Positions 21,399 through 35,300 of a stretch of DNA of 64,000 nucleotides are shown here, piece after piece. Position 1 is the stretch's first letter; each line of letters opens with the position of its first letter. The notes below the pieces were generated by a model. The model saw only the letters and a list, made by a program, of their open reading frames with translations. It made no database searches and was not told where the DNA came from. The stretch is from Corella eumyota (lineage: Eukaryota > Chordata > Ascidiacea > Phlebobranchia > Corellidae). Location of the stretch: the NCBI GenBank assembly GCA_963082875.1, contig OY720097.1, positions 11,850,501 to 11,914,500 of the forward strand. The letters run 5' to 3'. The position numbers were made by a program, and so were the translations under genes.

Positions 21399-22955
21399 TT
21401 ACAGTTCGTTATATTCAATACAGTTATGCACAAGTCTAAAGTAAGCCTTATTTGGGGAATAGGGTGAGATTATTTCCTCGCATTCCCGCAACCAATCATC
21501 TGTGTTTAAACTTTTGTGCGATTTTAAAAAAGATGCTTCTTGGAAACATAAAACACCTTTATCGATTAAAGGATACGCATTTGGCTCAAATTCATCGAAA
21601 TCTGCTAATGAGCATAAGTCGTCTTCATTTATTGCTATGTCATTCTCAAGTAAATGATTGTTTTGAGTAAAACAGGGTACTATAGGTAAAAAATCGGGCG
21701 GTTTCCGCGCTTTTAAAATGTCATTTTTGATTTCATTTGAAGTTTTATCTATAATGTTATTATCGATGTCTCTACCTTCAGTGGTAATGTCAGGTATTGT
21801 AGTTCTTACGGTCAAGCTTGGAGACGATGCCATAGCAGATGAACAATTCTGTATTACTGAAAAGTTCAAAAAAAAAATTTAAAAACTTTATTTGTTATTT
21901 GTATGTAGTTTGAATGAAAAAAAGTTTTTCATTTTATTTTTTATTTTTTTATGAAAAAAGTTTTTTATTTTTAAATTTTTTATATGAAAAAAGTTTTTTT
22001 TGTAATTAATTTTTTATTATAACTTTTGATTATAGTTAACCTGTTGCTTGTAATGTTTCTACGTCACCAACATCCTCTTCAGGATCACAAATCACGTGAT
22101 TTTTGTTGTCAGTCATACGTAATTCAAAGTAATCTAGTACTTCAGGATGTCTTGAAACCTTAAAAAAAATTAATCAAAACAGTTAAGTTAATAACATTAT
22201 ATTTATTTTATATTTTTGCTCAAAATAATTTTGATTTATTAACCATATACTTACGTTAGTTGGAAGATGTAATAATTTACTAAAAAATAAATCAACATTT
22301 TGTAAAATTTTCTTCATAAACTTTAGTGTACTCCAGTCGAAAAATCCACGAACTATTTAAAACAATAAAAAATTGTTATACTTTTATTTTATATTGTTAT
22401 TAACAAGTGTTTTTAATAGAAAAAACGTATATTTTAAGTACATACCTGGAACTTTAGGTAAATCTTTTAAATATTTTGATTTTAATTTTTTCTCCGAGCT
22501 GATAATTTTTTGAGCAAAGTTGTATAGGGTTAACACGTCATTATATGTTCGATAAATCTGCAAAAAAAAAACATTTTCGACATTAAATTTGTATTTCTTT
22601 GAGGCAGTGTTGTCTTAAATATTTAAACAAACTTTTGCCGACATTTTATATTGGAAATAACATATTAATTATTTAACGCTCTTCGTTTATTAAACGGAAA
22701 ATCGATAGCATTATTCCCATTCTTAATATTAAAAAATCTTACAATTTTTTCCTTTAAATTATGTTTAAAAATTTAAGTTGATTTTAAATAATTTCTTACC
22801 TTATGTTCTCTCATATCAGACCACGTGACCAACATGACGTAATTCCAATCGCTGGAGCGACCATTTTCGGTTCTGATTTCAGCGACGTCTAATATGGCAA
22901 CTCGCTGTACAAATATATTGATAAGTGACGTACTCCGACATAATGATGAAGCCAT
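21399..22955 (-). CDS. PX-domain protein of the p47phox/NOXO1/Tks type, without SH3 domains
   Basis: Five exons: 22800-22955, 22446-22557, 22255-22352, 22041-22158, 21399-21856; 313 residues. The PX domain covers about residues 9-140. WNYVMLVTWSD matches the family YVYxxxVxWSD strand. IYRTYNDVLTLYNFAQKI matches YRRF(T/S)E(I/F)Y. FFDWSTL, LLHLPTNVSRHPEVLDYFEL is close to p47phox WFDG, LMSLPTKISRCPHLLDFFKV. Such proteins bind phosphoinositides and organise NADPH oxidases or podosomes. The remaining ~170 residues carry no SH3 domain or autoinhibitory region that I can see; they include RKPPDFLPIVP and an acidic NEDDLCSLADFDEFEPN stretch. The second Arg of the usual YRRF is Thr here. The start at 22955 is the first ATG in frame. 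Confidence 0.75.
21913..22002. repeat. Three copies of self-complementary ATGAAAAAAGTTTTTTAT
   Basis: Located in the last intron of the PX gene. Each unit is itself an inverted repeat. Confidence 0.8.
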
Positions 22956-25209
22956 GACGTCATCAACTAGCAATAGTACTGGTCAAAACCACGTTACATG
23001 ATTAAACATTATTAACTGTTTCCTGTTTAAAAACAAACAAATTGTTTAGCTTAAATAATGCCTGAAGTGCTAAAATACAGTAAAATTGTAACTGACCTTT
23101 GTTGTTTACCACAGAAATAACTAATACGCAAATAAAGCACTTTGTTACATTACTTTTATGTACACATTATAGTCCAATATATATCCAATCTTATTGTTTA
23201 ACTTTAGCTAACGCTTACATATTTGTTAGAAGTCTCGCTAAAGCAATAACTTAAGTTAGAATGCCTTCAAACCACATCACTACCAAACAAAACAAAGGGA
23301 TCGCACCTTTTATATAACTATTGTTTGGCTTGATATCAAACTAGAATGAAATACAATAACTTCCAATAAAATAGTTGTGACAATTCACAATAACTCGCTA
23401 TTTTTTTATACGTCGCCTAATATTTTAATAGTAGTAAGCCTACATTTATCTTCGTATTAGTACAACCTGAAAATTTTCTTGTATTTTAAAGGTATATAAC
23501 AACCTATGTTTAGCTACACCATTGGCTATTTGATTTACGTAATTTAAAATAAATAAAAGCAAGTCTTAATTTTATGTATACAGTTCTTTGAAAATCATAC
23601 ATCCTTTAAATTTACTTTGAAAGCTATCTACACCTAATGCGCAAACAACGTTTCCAACCATTTCCGCTTATTAAGATCAGCTGATCATCTTTCATTTTCG
23701 TTCTTAAAGCGTGCCTACTTTCTGTGCTTTTAACGCGCCTCATATAGAACAAGTGAACCTTAGTTCGACATAAATCGATTTTTTAACGTAAAAACCTCCC
23801 TCGAGAACTTCCAACGTCAACCTGATTTAGTTTCGACAAGCGCACTTGATTGACAGGCTGATGGGAGGGAATTTGAAATAAGCGTCGTTCGGGCAAAGCA
23901 ATAAAACTTAATGTTCATCGACCCACTGTACAATAATAACGGCCGCTTAGGCTAATTATAAACAACAACTACTAAATCAATAACCCAAGCATAGCCCTAA
24001 CCTTGGTAATGGTATTTTAAAATTACAAATTAAACTGTATTAAACATTTATATTGACTAATATTTAACGCTAACATTTCGTAATGTTAAAAAACAGTTCG
24101 TTTTTGCCTGTTACTTATTAACACATTACAATTGTGTCAACATTAAACAAGCAACAGCGATGAAGCCCGGTAATTTGATTTACTAACTGTTAACACGTCG
24201 CTATAATCATTAAAAATAAAATCATTTATTTATTACCGCTCAAAATACAGTCATTTAAGTAGTTTTATATGATTTTTCTATAATGTTAATTCGTTATTTA
24301 ACTGGACCACATACAGACAATATGTATTTAATATACTGATATACCATATATTGCTAAATGCTATAAATCTAATATTTAAACACAAAACCACAACAGATTT
24401 AAACTAATACAATGCTTAATCTACAATTACGGTTTAGCTTAACATGGAACTAACCAGATGATTTCCCTAACTGCAAATCCCGTTTTAATAAGATGACTTT
24501 TATAAAGTTAACCTTTTTTTAGTTTGTAAAAGGCCTACAGAATGTAATTAAATATCAAGGAAGAATCAATGCAAAGTCGAAAAATCAATACAGACCTTCT
24601 AGGGAAAGCGTAGACATTTAATTATGTATACCGATATGTTTGTTTGATCTTAAATACAGATTAAATGCAAACAAATCCAAATTTCTTATACAAATGTAAA
24701 AGCAGATCAAATCGAATACAAAAGTTAACATTTTTAAATTGTGATTTTAAAATTACTAATTCGCCAATTTAAACTAGCTAATTATATATTCTTTTAAAAA
24801 TTAAGTTTTAGTATTTGTAGACCTATACATTTCAAGGATATAATGGATTAAAACAAAACATTTTTTAAGTAATCGTTATTCCCAAAAAATCAATTGGTTT
24901 AAAAGAATCGTGACTTGATTAGCTATAATTACAAAAAGTCCCTTTTTATACGAAATTTGCTTTAAAAAGAATTGCAGTAGCCTTGTCAGTTAATCTTTTA
25001 AAGTTGATTTTTAAGGCGTGACCTACACGGAATATTAAAAACAGAACTATAACAAATTGTCATATTACCTTAGGCTAGTATTTCCCAGAATGTAATTAAA
25101 CACCTAGCGATTTTATATGAAAGCCATGTTTTTTAACAGCCAATTCATTCACAAAAAGTGCATACACTAAGACAATTTTGACCTTAAAGCTTACAGGTAT
25201 ATAAAGCTA
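22956..25209. other. Divergent intergenic region, PX gene and oxygenase 1
   Basis: 2.25 kb, AT-rich, with a slightly less AT-rich patch near 23640-23950. It presumably holds both promoters. No exon, RNA or repeat was recognised. Confidence 0.45.
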
Positions 25210-28089
25210 ATGTCTGAAAAAAATTTGACATACGATAATTCAGAAAATACAAAACCGACTAAATGCGTAGTAAAAGGTAAATTAAATTAGTTTTAAGTTT
25301 AAACTTCAGTTTGAGCTAATACATCAATAATTATGCATCAGAGTGTTTAAGCAACATTTGCTTGTATAGTTAACAATGTTTTTTAATTTTCATTTTAACA
25401 GCTTTAACCTGATAAATTTTTTACAATAAAGGTAAAATACCAAGGTGGTTAAAAGGGGATTTTATTAGAAATGGACCAGGAGAGGTAGATATTGGCAATG
25501 AATCTTTTTCCCATTGGTTTGACGGACATGCTATGATAAACAAGTAACAGCAAAACACTAAATTATTAAATAAACAACTTAAATCTGAGATTAAAAAAAA
25601 ATTGTATCACAACAGTTACTATTTTTTTTCAGATTTTCCGTCAAAGAAGGGCAAGCGTTTTACAGCAGCAAGTTTATAGAATCAATGATTTACAAAACAA
25701 ATCATAAACATAACAGGATTATTTGTTCCACATTTGGAGTAAGCATTCCTGATCCATGCAAAAACATCTTCTCAAGGTGAGATTTTACATTAGTTTATAT
25801 ATAACTACAATAAGTTATTTGTATAGCCTTATATTAACACATTTAGATTTTTCACTAAATATTTTTCGGCGCCAATTAACGACAACACAAACGTCAATGT
25901 TGCCAAATTGGGAGACACATTTTATGCGATAACTGATTCGGATTGTTTGTACGAATTTGATCGGGAAACCCTGCAAAACAAAAAAGAACCTTACAGCGTA
26001 ACCAAGGCATGTGGGAGCGCTTTAGCAACTGCACATCCCCACTATGGTAATGCAGGACCATTAAACAGATACCTACCCATTCATTATTTAAATTGCATAA
26101 CTATTGTTCTTAATTAACCTATTTTAAACCAGAAAAGTGTCTTTAAATACAAACGAGAGTCTTCACTTTGCATTACTATTAGTATATTTGTCGATTATGC
26201 AAAAAGTCAATTAGCAAGCAACACAGTATAATTATAGTTATTTTAACATAGATACAAACGGTGATTATTACAACATTGGTGCGAGATTTGGAAAGCAGTC
26301 AGTGTACACAGTTTTAAAAGTCGATTTCAAAGATATGGTTGGTCCAAACCCGATGCAACATCTTAAAGAAATTGCGGAAATACCCGCAGACGATACTTGG
26401 AATCCTAGTTATTTTCATAGGTAAAAAAATATACAAAATAAATTATTCTTTTAATATTGTTTATTTTAAAGATTGTGCCGTATGATCTTATTCTATTGAA
26501 TTGCACTTTTTCGTATACAGCTTTGCGCTAACAAAAAATTATGTGGTTATACACGAGCAAAATTTCCGAATAAGTATTAAGAAAATTTTAACACCTGGCT
26601 ACCTATGGGGTGGACTTAAAGATTTGTTTACTGAAGATGAAAACAAAAAATCAGTTGTAAGTTATAGTAAATAGATACTTAGCCTATATACAAAACCTTT
26701 TTTATAATGTATCATCTCTGAATATATTTTCGTTAATTTATTTTAATCAATTTATTTATTTTTAGTTTCATGTCGTTAGCAAAGAATCTGGAAAACAACA
26801 TCTTTTAAAATTTGTGACTGAAAATCGAATTTGTTATCATCACGTAAACGCATTCGAGGATAAAGTGGACGGCTATGACGTCATAGTTATGGACATGATG
26901 TGCTCGAAAAAATCTTGGCTATCTGATATGTAAGTGATAACTAAAGCTAAAAGACAAAACAGTCCTAACAAAAAATTGTACCTCGGCAAAAACATTTTAT
27001 TTTAATATATTCTAATTTTTTTTAGTTATAAGTTCTCCCTGAGTTTAACAGTTTACGATATTTTTAAATATAATTTCTGTTTTTCAAAGTGATCTACACA
27101 GCATACGTACAAGAGTCTTGGAGCAAAAATTTCAAGAACCTGACACACGAGTTACAGCACATCGTTATATTCTTCCACTGAACATTGATGACAAAACACC
27201 ACAAAGTAAATGATTGGTGTGCTATTAGTTTTAAAATATATAGGAAGAAAAGTTAATAAATAATTCATATCTATTACTTATTTGTTAAAAAAGGGCACAA
27301 AGTATTCTTTTAAGCCAAAATAAAACGCAAGTTAAATATTTTCTGCTTGTCCAGGCGTTAATTTGATTAACTTTCCCGGTTTTTCGTCAACCGCCGTTCT
27401 TCAAGAAGATGGTACAATTTACCTCGAAGCCGATCTACTTGTTCCTGATAAATATACTTCAACTGTTCCGACAACCGAACTACCGAGAATTAACTACAAT
27501 TTTAATGGCCGTAAATATCGGTAAATAAATCAAATTTAGAGCGACGTAAAATCCATTTGGAATTATTGCTTGTAATTATAGGCTAAATGTGATTAACATA
27601 TTAAATGCAAAAAATATTATATGTTAACGTTTAGATATATCTACGCTAATGGTTCCTCTATTGAAATGATGAGTTCGGTAGTTAAATTTGACATACACAC
27701 GCGGGAGTTAAAAATTTGGAAGGAGCAGGTAAAAATACAACGATAATATTAACATTTTGTAAATAAATCGTAAAAAATCTTAAGTAAAAATGTTATGTTG
27801 TTTAAGGATCACACAGCTTCCGAACCGGTTTTTGTGCCACAGCCGGATGCAACAGAAGAAGACGATGGCGTGGTCATATCAGTTGTTATTAGCAATATCT
27901 TGGAAAAGTCAGCGTTCCTTCTTGTTTTGGATGCTAAAACATTTACGGAAATAGCGCGAGCAAGGGTATAATATAACACAAGTATACATATTTTATTTGA
28001 AATTATAATTTTTTTTTATTTTAAATTGTTTTGTGTTTTAGGTAAATGCGAAACCAACAGCAGGAATACATGGAATGTTTGTTAATTAA
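25210..28089 (+). CDS. BCO: Carotenoid oxygenase (BCO/RPE65 family), copy 1
   Basis: 12 exons: 25210-25276, 25432-25543, 25633-25776, 25847-26046, 26252-26420, 26521-26656, 26766-26929, 27090-27205, 27355-27520, 27635-27728, 27807-27965, 28042-28089; 524 residues, the normal family length. This family forms a seven-bladed propeller with Fe(II) held by four His, and cleaves carotenoids or isomerises retinyl esters. Regions for all four His are present: AHPHYD (about 170-175), [21 protein letters not shown] and GIHGMF near the C-terminus. [11 protein letters not shown] matches the family FDGxAxxHKF, and [12 protein letters not shown] holds the Cys that is palmitoylated in RPE65. It could be a BCO1-type cleavage enzyme or a retinoid isomerase; sequence alone does not decide. 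Its paralogue lies at 35301-38212 with the same exon lengths. Confidence 0.92.
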
Positions 28090-29166
28090 AACTTTTTAGT
28101 TTTTAATGCAATTAATAACGTAAGGATGCAATAAAAAACTGATTTTAGCAACTAACAACTGAGCACTTATATATATATATTTTTTTAAATTAATTATAGT
28201 CACAGTTTCTGCTTTATTTAAATCCAAGTCTTAAGATTACTCATAACGAATATAATTGATTAGTTTTAAAAATGTCGTAAAAAAATGTTTCTTTTTAAGT
28301 AAGCATTAGTAAATTAGTAGTTTCAACTTGTGACGACCTTGAAGTAAAGCAATTTTGTAACCTAAAATAAATGTAATTAGCCTTTTACAAAACTCCAAAT
28401 GCGAATATTTTTTTATTACGATGATTGTCACTTTAAAAACAAAGCATTTCAAAATCGCCCTTAGCGAGAATATGCCACGTGACCTGGTACGTGAAGAACA
28501 GCCTGTCACGAACGAACTTTTACTACCCCTCGCTTTTGCTATAGTACTAATATAATTCAGACGTTACCACAATTTAGCACGGTTAATCATCGCCCTGTCA
28601 CTTAAAGAATCCAACAATAAGATTGTCATCCAAACCTATTGAAATGTTCAACGTAACGTTCCTACGCGAACCAATAACATAACCCACATTCCAATCATTT
28701 GCTTTGCAAATAAGTTCAAATAAAAATAGGTCGTTTACGTACTACAAAAGAAGTGTTGAATCGTTCTTGTCGTTTTATCATTTTTAACTTAACAAAAACG
28801 AAAAACCTATATTTATTATAACCGGATTAAAACAAGGTCAAAAAACAACTTATATTCCTTTAGGTAACTGTATAAATCTAAACCTGCAAACATGACAAGT
28901 CTTTTTGTAATAAGAAGGGAACGACAAAGAGATTTCCAGAAGGAAGAATATAATTAAAATCAAACTTAAACGTAATGCGCGATGTTTATTTACGTTTAAA
29001 GCCAGAAATTTTTTTTTAAATTATAACAAAAAGAGAAAACTCTCGTACCTAATGTCGTAAACTTGACTTAAAATACCGGTTATATTGACTAAAAAGTGAA
29101 CATGGTTAGTAAGGTAACAATGCAATGTTTTTCTATTTGATATTTTGTATTTAATTTAAGAGCTAG
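28090..29166. other. Convergent intergenic region, oxygenase 1 and AASDH
   Basis: It holds two 3' UTRs. An AATAAA lies shortly after the oxygenase stop (near 28130). Nothing else was recognised. Confidence 0.5.
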
Positions 29167-32100
29167 TTAGGTTAGATTTTCAAAATTAAATAAGTATAAA
29201 AAATTATCTCTGCAACCGACCAATATATTTAAATCATTTTTTCCTTTAGTCTGTGTAGTCATAACAACAGGAGAAGAAAATACTTGACCAGGTAGGGTTC
29301 GGGTTGCAAGAATTTTACCATTTCTTAGATTTAAAATAGACAAATTTCCATTTGTTGATGCAACAGCCACCAAATCCATCAAAATTACCTAAATAAATTT
29401 GCATAATTAATCCTAGTTTACAACTAATTTTTTTACCCTTTTTTTAGAAGACATCTAACAATATGATATGTTAGCAGGGTTTTATAAAAATTTAAACTAT
29501 TAAAAAATTGTACTTCATTTTTGTTTGTAGTTTTTATTTGAAATGAGAAAGGAGATGCATAAATTGGCATTTTGTTGCTTAATTTTTCATTTTTCCAGAT
29601 CAAATTGCCATTAGCTGCATTCACACAATACATATTTCCATCATGTGAACCAAATATCATAAAATTATTTAAATCTTTGTCTTGATATAAAACAGAAGGA
29701 GAGCAAAATATTGGTTGTTCAGTTTCAAATTTCCAAATCTATAAAAATTTTGTAGTGCTCAAAAAATGTTTTTATTTTTTTACCCAAATATTTTCATCAA
29801 CAGCGAAAAAAAATGCTTTATATTAAATAAAATTTTTCAAGCCCTTTAAAGAAAAAATTAACATTTAGGTAAATTAAATAGTAACATAAGGCACAAGGCT
29901 ACTTAGACTACTACAAAAACCAACTTAACAAATATTCAAAACACTAGACAGTTAAAAAAAAACTTTTTTTTAAATGACAATGGTTTGGACTAATTTAAAT
30001 AAAAGACAGTACTTACAGTATTGCCATCCAGTTTTGAAAGCATGTACATGTTGTTATCTACACAACCGACACAAATACCAATTTGAGTGACAAGAGGTGA
30101 GGAAAATATGGGCTTACCAATATTAACTGTCCACCTACATTAAAGCACAATAAAAAGTTTTTATATTATTCTGTGAAATCTATTTTGTATCTTAAGAATA
30201 GACATACCTTATTTGGCCCAGATCTGAACTTACAGATAACACTTTTCCAGATAACGTGCAAGCATAAACAATTTCTAATTCATCCTGTTAAGGTCATTAA
30301 ATAAGCTAATTTAATTAAGAGAAATTAAAAGACAAATTAAATTAACTTTTTTTAAAAAATTGTTACCAAAATTTCTATCGCAGGAGATGAAAATATTGAT
30401 CCACCTTGGCAGTCTAATTTCCAAATCATTTCTTTATTCTGAAAAAGATATTTTTTTACTATACTCATACATACAAATAAATAAAAAAGGGTGAATTTTA
30501 ACTTACATGTAAATCTAGGCAATATAGATGTTCATCATGTGATCCAATAAATATAACTGAGTCCTGATTTCCTTCTACTGGGGAGGATTTTACTTCTCCA
30601 CCAGACTTAAATTTCCACAAAATCTAGTAATATATAACATTCCAATTTTATGGACAACCATTTATAACATCACATTTGTAATAACACTTTTATTTTTATT
30701 TTTTATTTCAGAATTCCAAAAAATAGTTTTACAAACAGTTATAAAAATACTAGCACGTTTCAAACAATAAATTTTGCATGTTTTAAACATTAAAACTATT
30801 TTGTAACTTTTTAACCAATATTAATTAATTCTCTATTTGTTACATTTACTTGTACGTTAAACAACAAAATTACACTAACCTCTCCAGTTTTTATATCAAT
30901 ACTATACACATATGTATCGTAACAACCAACACATAAATATTGACCACATGAGGTAAGACAAGGTGAAGATTCAATTCTGTCCCCTAACTTAGTCTTCCAT
31001 TTTTCTGTTCCTGTTAATATTGAAACGCAGGCAAAAAGATGTGAGTGTGAACCTGTAAAAAAGAATATTTATTACAAATATACAAAAATTTGAAAATATA
31101 ATGCTAAAACATTAACAAAAACTATTTAAAACTTATATTTCAATGAGCCCCAAAAAATATTATATTTCAATAAGGTCACTTTAACGAAAAATAATGCACT
31201 ACCTATTATAACAAATGGATTTTTTTGATCCTGATGAAAACAAACTACTAAAGGAGAAGAATCCACACACTTATGAGTGTCATATTTCCATAACACATTT
31301 AAACCTAATTTTAAACCATTAGCTATATCATCTTTATGTTTACACCTTTTTTTAAGCACAAATATACTTTCATGATTGTAATTTAAAGAGTATTGACCAG
31401 CTCTTTTTATGGTATAAAATTGATTATGGTTTGTTTTTTTCCTTTTTAAAGTGTTATTAGTCTTTGTTAATTGCAAAACTTCAAAATTCTTTCGTTTAGG
31501 TAACAGATGTTTTTCAGAAGAAATATTTGGTTTGAAATCTTGATTTTTTTTGTTTGGATTTTTTATATATGATAACACCTGGCTCAGTGTAGAATGTAAA
31601 AGTTGGCTTGAAATGTCTGACAAATTAGTAAACTTTTGTTTTAATAAAACAGAAAACTTAATGAGGGTAAAAGAATCACCCCCATTTTGAATAAAAGTGT
31701 GTTTTAAAATTTGACTAACTTCAGTTTTATTTAAAATTACATCAAATTTAAGTGCAGGTAGACATTCTAATAAACAATCTATGAATATTGTTTGAACATC
31801 TGTAGAGCCAGTGGACATCACAGATTGTTGTTTGTAAAAATATTCTTTTAAAATATTTTCATCCACTTTGCCATGAGATGTGATAGGCAAGCGATCAACT
31901 AACACTACATAATCTGGAACGTATTGGTGACCAAGTTTATGATAGCAGCTTAACAAAACATAAGATTTGATATCCTTTTGAGTAGTTACGTTAACACACA
32001 CGAAAGCAACCAAAACCTTCTCTGTGGTAGCTTTCTCATAATTAAAAAATAAAACAAATGCTGAAGAAACACAGGGCACATTTTCCAAATGCTGTTTTAG

Positions 32101-33648
32101 ATAGAGAAGATTTATTCGTTTTCCATGCCTTTTTATTTGCTTATCACTGCGCCCTACATAGTCAATCACAATCATATTTTCCTTCACAAAAAATGGTTTA
32201 CCAACTGTTAGTGACGTTGTAAAATTATTCATATTTATAGTGAAGTTTACAATATCACCTGAATCTCTTAATAAAGATGAATTGCAAATATTTTTCTCAG
32301 CAGTTGAATCAAGTATGCAACAAACTCTATTTTCTCCACCAATATACAAATACCCTTGATAGCTGTAATATGAATTTGAAAAGCAAACTGATTTACTTAA
32401 AAAAGTCACTTTAACAGTATTAAAATTTTGTTCAGTATCACTAACATTAATTAACTGGAAAATTGTTAAACAACTTTCTATTATACATAATGGATCTTTA
32501 GTTAAAATATCCCTAATTTCCAATGTGGTTAAATACAATGGAAAGCCAAGAGGTATTGGAGTAGTTGCGTTTTGTTTAATATTTTTTATCGACAATTTAT
32601 GCAGCATTGCCCATGAGGAAACTTCTGTTATTCCATAAATATTATAAACATCAATTTTTATTTTTTCAGAACTCATTATTTTGGACAACCAAAAATAAAT
32701 TAGCTTATAAGATGGACAAGCCTCACCTCCCAATACAAAAACTCTTAAAGATGAATTTTCAGAAAATATTTTCAAGTGCAAATCTGTTTTGGAAAATTGA
32801 TTCATAATAGTGGGCGTACATTGCAAGACTGTTACTTTTGAGACAGAAAATAATACATTTGCCAGATTGTCAGGATCAAGTTTAATGTCATCCGAAACAA
32901 TAACAAGACATGCAGCCGATGATAAGGCCAAAAATATTTCAACAATACTTGGGTCAAAAGTTAGAGGTGACATCATCGCAACCTTATCATTTGAATTAAC
33001 TTTAAAAACAAATTTTAAGTGAAGGATGTTGGCCACTATACATTGATGAGGAACATGAACAATTTTAGGCTTACCAGTAGTACCTGACGTGCTTATACTA
33101 TAAGCAAATTGTTTGTTTTTAGGGTGATAGAATTGTTTAGGAATTGTGTCCTGTGTGTAACAAATAATTATTGTCTCTTCCTTAGAAATTAATCTAAAAT
33201 CCCTACATTCAATAGTTTTTAAATTTAAATTTGTAAATATTTCCAATTGCTTTGAGTCCAAAAATCTTTTGTAGGTTATCAATATACCTATACCAATACT
33301 TGAGAGTAGATCATTGTTAAGTGAGTGTGGAGCTTTAGGGTTCAATGAAGTAAATTTGCAACCAGAGTTTAGTATTCCAATAATAATACTAGGTGTATAA
33401 ACATTTGCTGGCATATAAATTCCAACAGTTTTTTGTGGTTGAACAATAGCTTCTTTTTGGCAATTAAAACCAGCATTATTTTGATCTAATAATATTTTTT
33501 CAATACACAACTGAATTTTATTAGAATGGTCTTGTATTTCTTGGTAAGTAAAACTTTTAACTTCCTCATATTTTTCATGGAATTCAACACCGATATTGCT
33601 TTTAAAATTTGCCAAACTTTTATTGAATAAATTTTGTAAAGTATCCAT
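29167..33648 (-). CDS. AASDH: AASDH-like adenylate-forming enzyme with PQQ-type propeller
   Basis: Eight exons: 31203-33648, 30880-31052, 30623 to 30507, 30367-30438, 30208-30284, 30017-30134, 29514-29738, 29167-29388; 1149 residues (human about 1100). The first 2.4-kb exon encodes the adenylation domain with the P-loop STSGTTGKPK (about 186-195), YGITE, the C-terminal catalytic Lys in SHGKVDEN, and a carrier domain with the phosphopantetheine Ser in GGDSF. The remaining exons encode repeated blades with the pattern IWKF..G..SSP..(I/V)G(S/C).D..(L/M)YCL, about seven in total. The human protein is proposed to activate beta-alanine; the substrate here is unknown. Exon 7 is ended at a GTACAA donor because it keeps phase and joins neatly to the last blade. 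The gene sits in reverse between the two oxygenase genes. Confidence 0.9.
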
Positions 33649-35300
33649 AATTAAAAATATCTAAAAAAATAAATTTCTATTTGTTGAATTTCTCTAACAA
33701 AACTATCAAAATAGTTATAAAGGACTTTTAAAACTTATTTTTAGTTTAAAAGCTCAATTCATATATTTATCTCAGTTAATAAAAGCTTGTTAATATTACC
33801 TTTTTTGCTTTTAATTAAGCAACGTACGTTATCAGATGATTTAGAAAAACATGAGTAAAATTGTATCAATTGAGGCTTCTATAGGGGAATCACCTAGAAT
33901 GTGAATTTTAAAAGCAGAAGTACATTCGGGAGAACCAGGATGAGATCGAAAAAACAAAGACACCACTGGCCTCACAAAAGTTAAAAAAAACCTTAGACCG
34001 CATATAAAATACATTGGGCTTTTTTTAAAACTTTAATCCCTGTTTGAATACTCCTGGGCTCTGACCTTACATAAACGCTAGGCTACGTGCATATTTTAAT
34101 AACGCGGGCCATCTCATATTCAATCCAGCTTCATAAAATATCATAAGCTTCTTTTATTTCCCCACATATAAATAAATACCTTGAACTTTATTATTGTGGC
34201 TTAATATAAATAGCCCTGACCCGATTAAATAGCCTGCTTAAACCCACGTTATGGATTTATGCTGGAATACTTGTTTACAGATTTTTTTAAACGCTGTTTG
34301 CATGGCTTACAGCAATAAAGTTAAATACACCAACTTTTGTTTATCGAAAATTTTTGTTAAGTTAAAAAGTAAAGGTTTAGCTAACTGCGTTTTACGTCAA
34401 GCCAAACATCGTAAAAGAATTCAACCCTATAAAAAATGAAATTCGCATTTGTTAACTATTATAGTTTAAAATATCCGATTTCAAAGCATTTTGGTATCTG
34501 TCAGTATTGTCATTGTTCAACTATTTTTGAAAGATAATATCTTTTGTTCTGATCAAGTAAAACTTCTAAAATTTCGGTATATAGTGATGTCGTTCCTTTA
34601 CAAATTGCTTATTAAATTGTAGAGTCAATGTTTGAGATAAAGATTTTTATAATATGACAGTAACGAAGAATTTAGCAATTTTTGTAAATAACAAAGTTGG
34701 TTTGCCTACTTGATTAAGAACTATGTAATACTACGTTCCGGTTCAGTTTAGTAGGGAACGCCTTGTGTAAGAATACTAGTTTTCTCACTTTATTTAGGTT
34801 AACATTGTCTACATACATTAATATAAACACCTGTTGGATATTGTTTCTTTTTAACGTTGATTTTAATGTATTGTAGCTGTTAGTAAGAAAATAAGTTGAG
34901 TTAAATTTAAAAAAAAAGTTTATTTAACCGCATTCAGGTGGTCATTTAACACAAAGGTATCATTTTACACAAATGTGGGTGTGTCAATAAAAAAAATTCA
35001 TGTTAGCAAATCTTATGATGGAGAATGCTGTTTGTACAGCACAAAAGATAGCAGCCATTAAAATATACTTCTTACGAAATCGTAATTTACTTACAAAAAA
35101 ATAATTTTTGAGAAGCTGAAAGCATTTTTTACTGTGAGATTATTTACAAACTATGTCACAGTTAGAAAAATAGAGGAAATGACGTCACAATTATAACATA
35201 CTCTATTATTATTTTACACAGGGCATGATAACTTAACGTGACTTAAAAGTAATTTATTGTTTGGTTCAACTTTTTATTGCAGGCTTACATTTTTTACAAA
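33649..35300. other. Divergent intergenic region, AASDH and oxygenase 2
   Basis: 1.65 kb. It contains a CRE-like TGACGTCA at about 35180, roughly 120 bp before the oxygenase start. An open frame at 34251-34439 has no family resemblance and is not called. No repeat was recognised. Confidence 0.5.

Noticed and set aside
22956-22973. Upstream extension of the PX protein
   Set aside because: The codon at 22973 is TTG, not ATG; the first ATG is at 22955.
28306-28509. Minus-strand open frame between oxygenase 1 and AASDH
   Set aside because: Lies in a convergent 3' region with no family resemblance.
34251-34439. 62-codon plus-strand open frame
   Set aside because: No motif, splice context or neighbour supports it.
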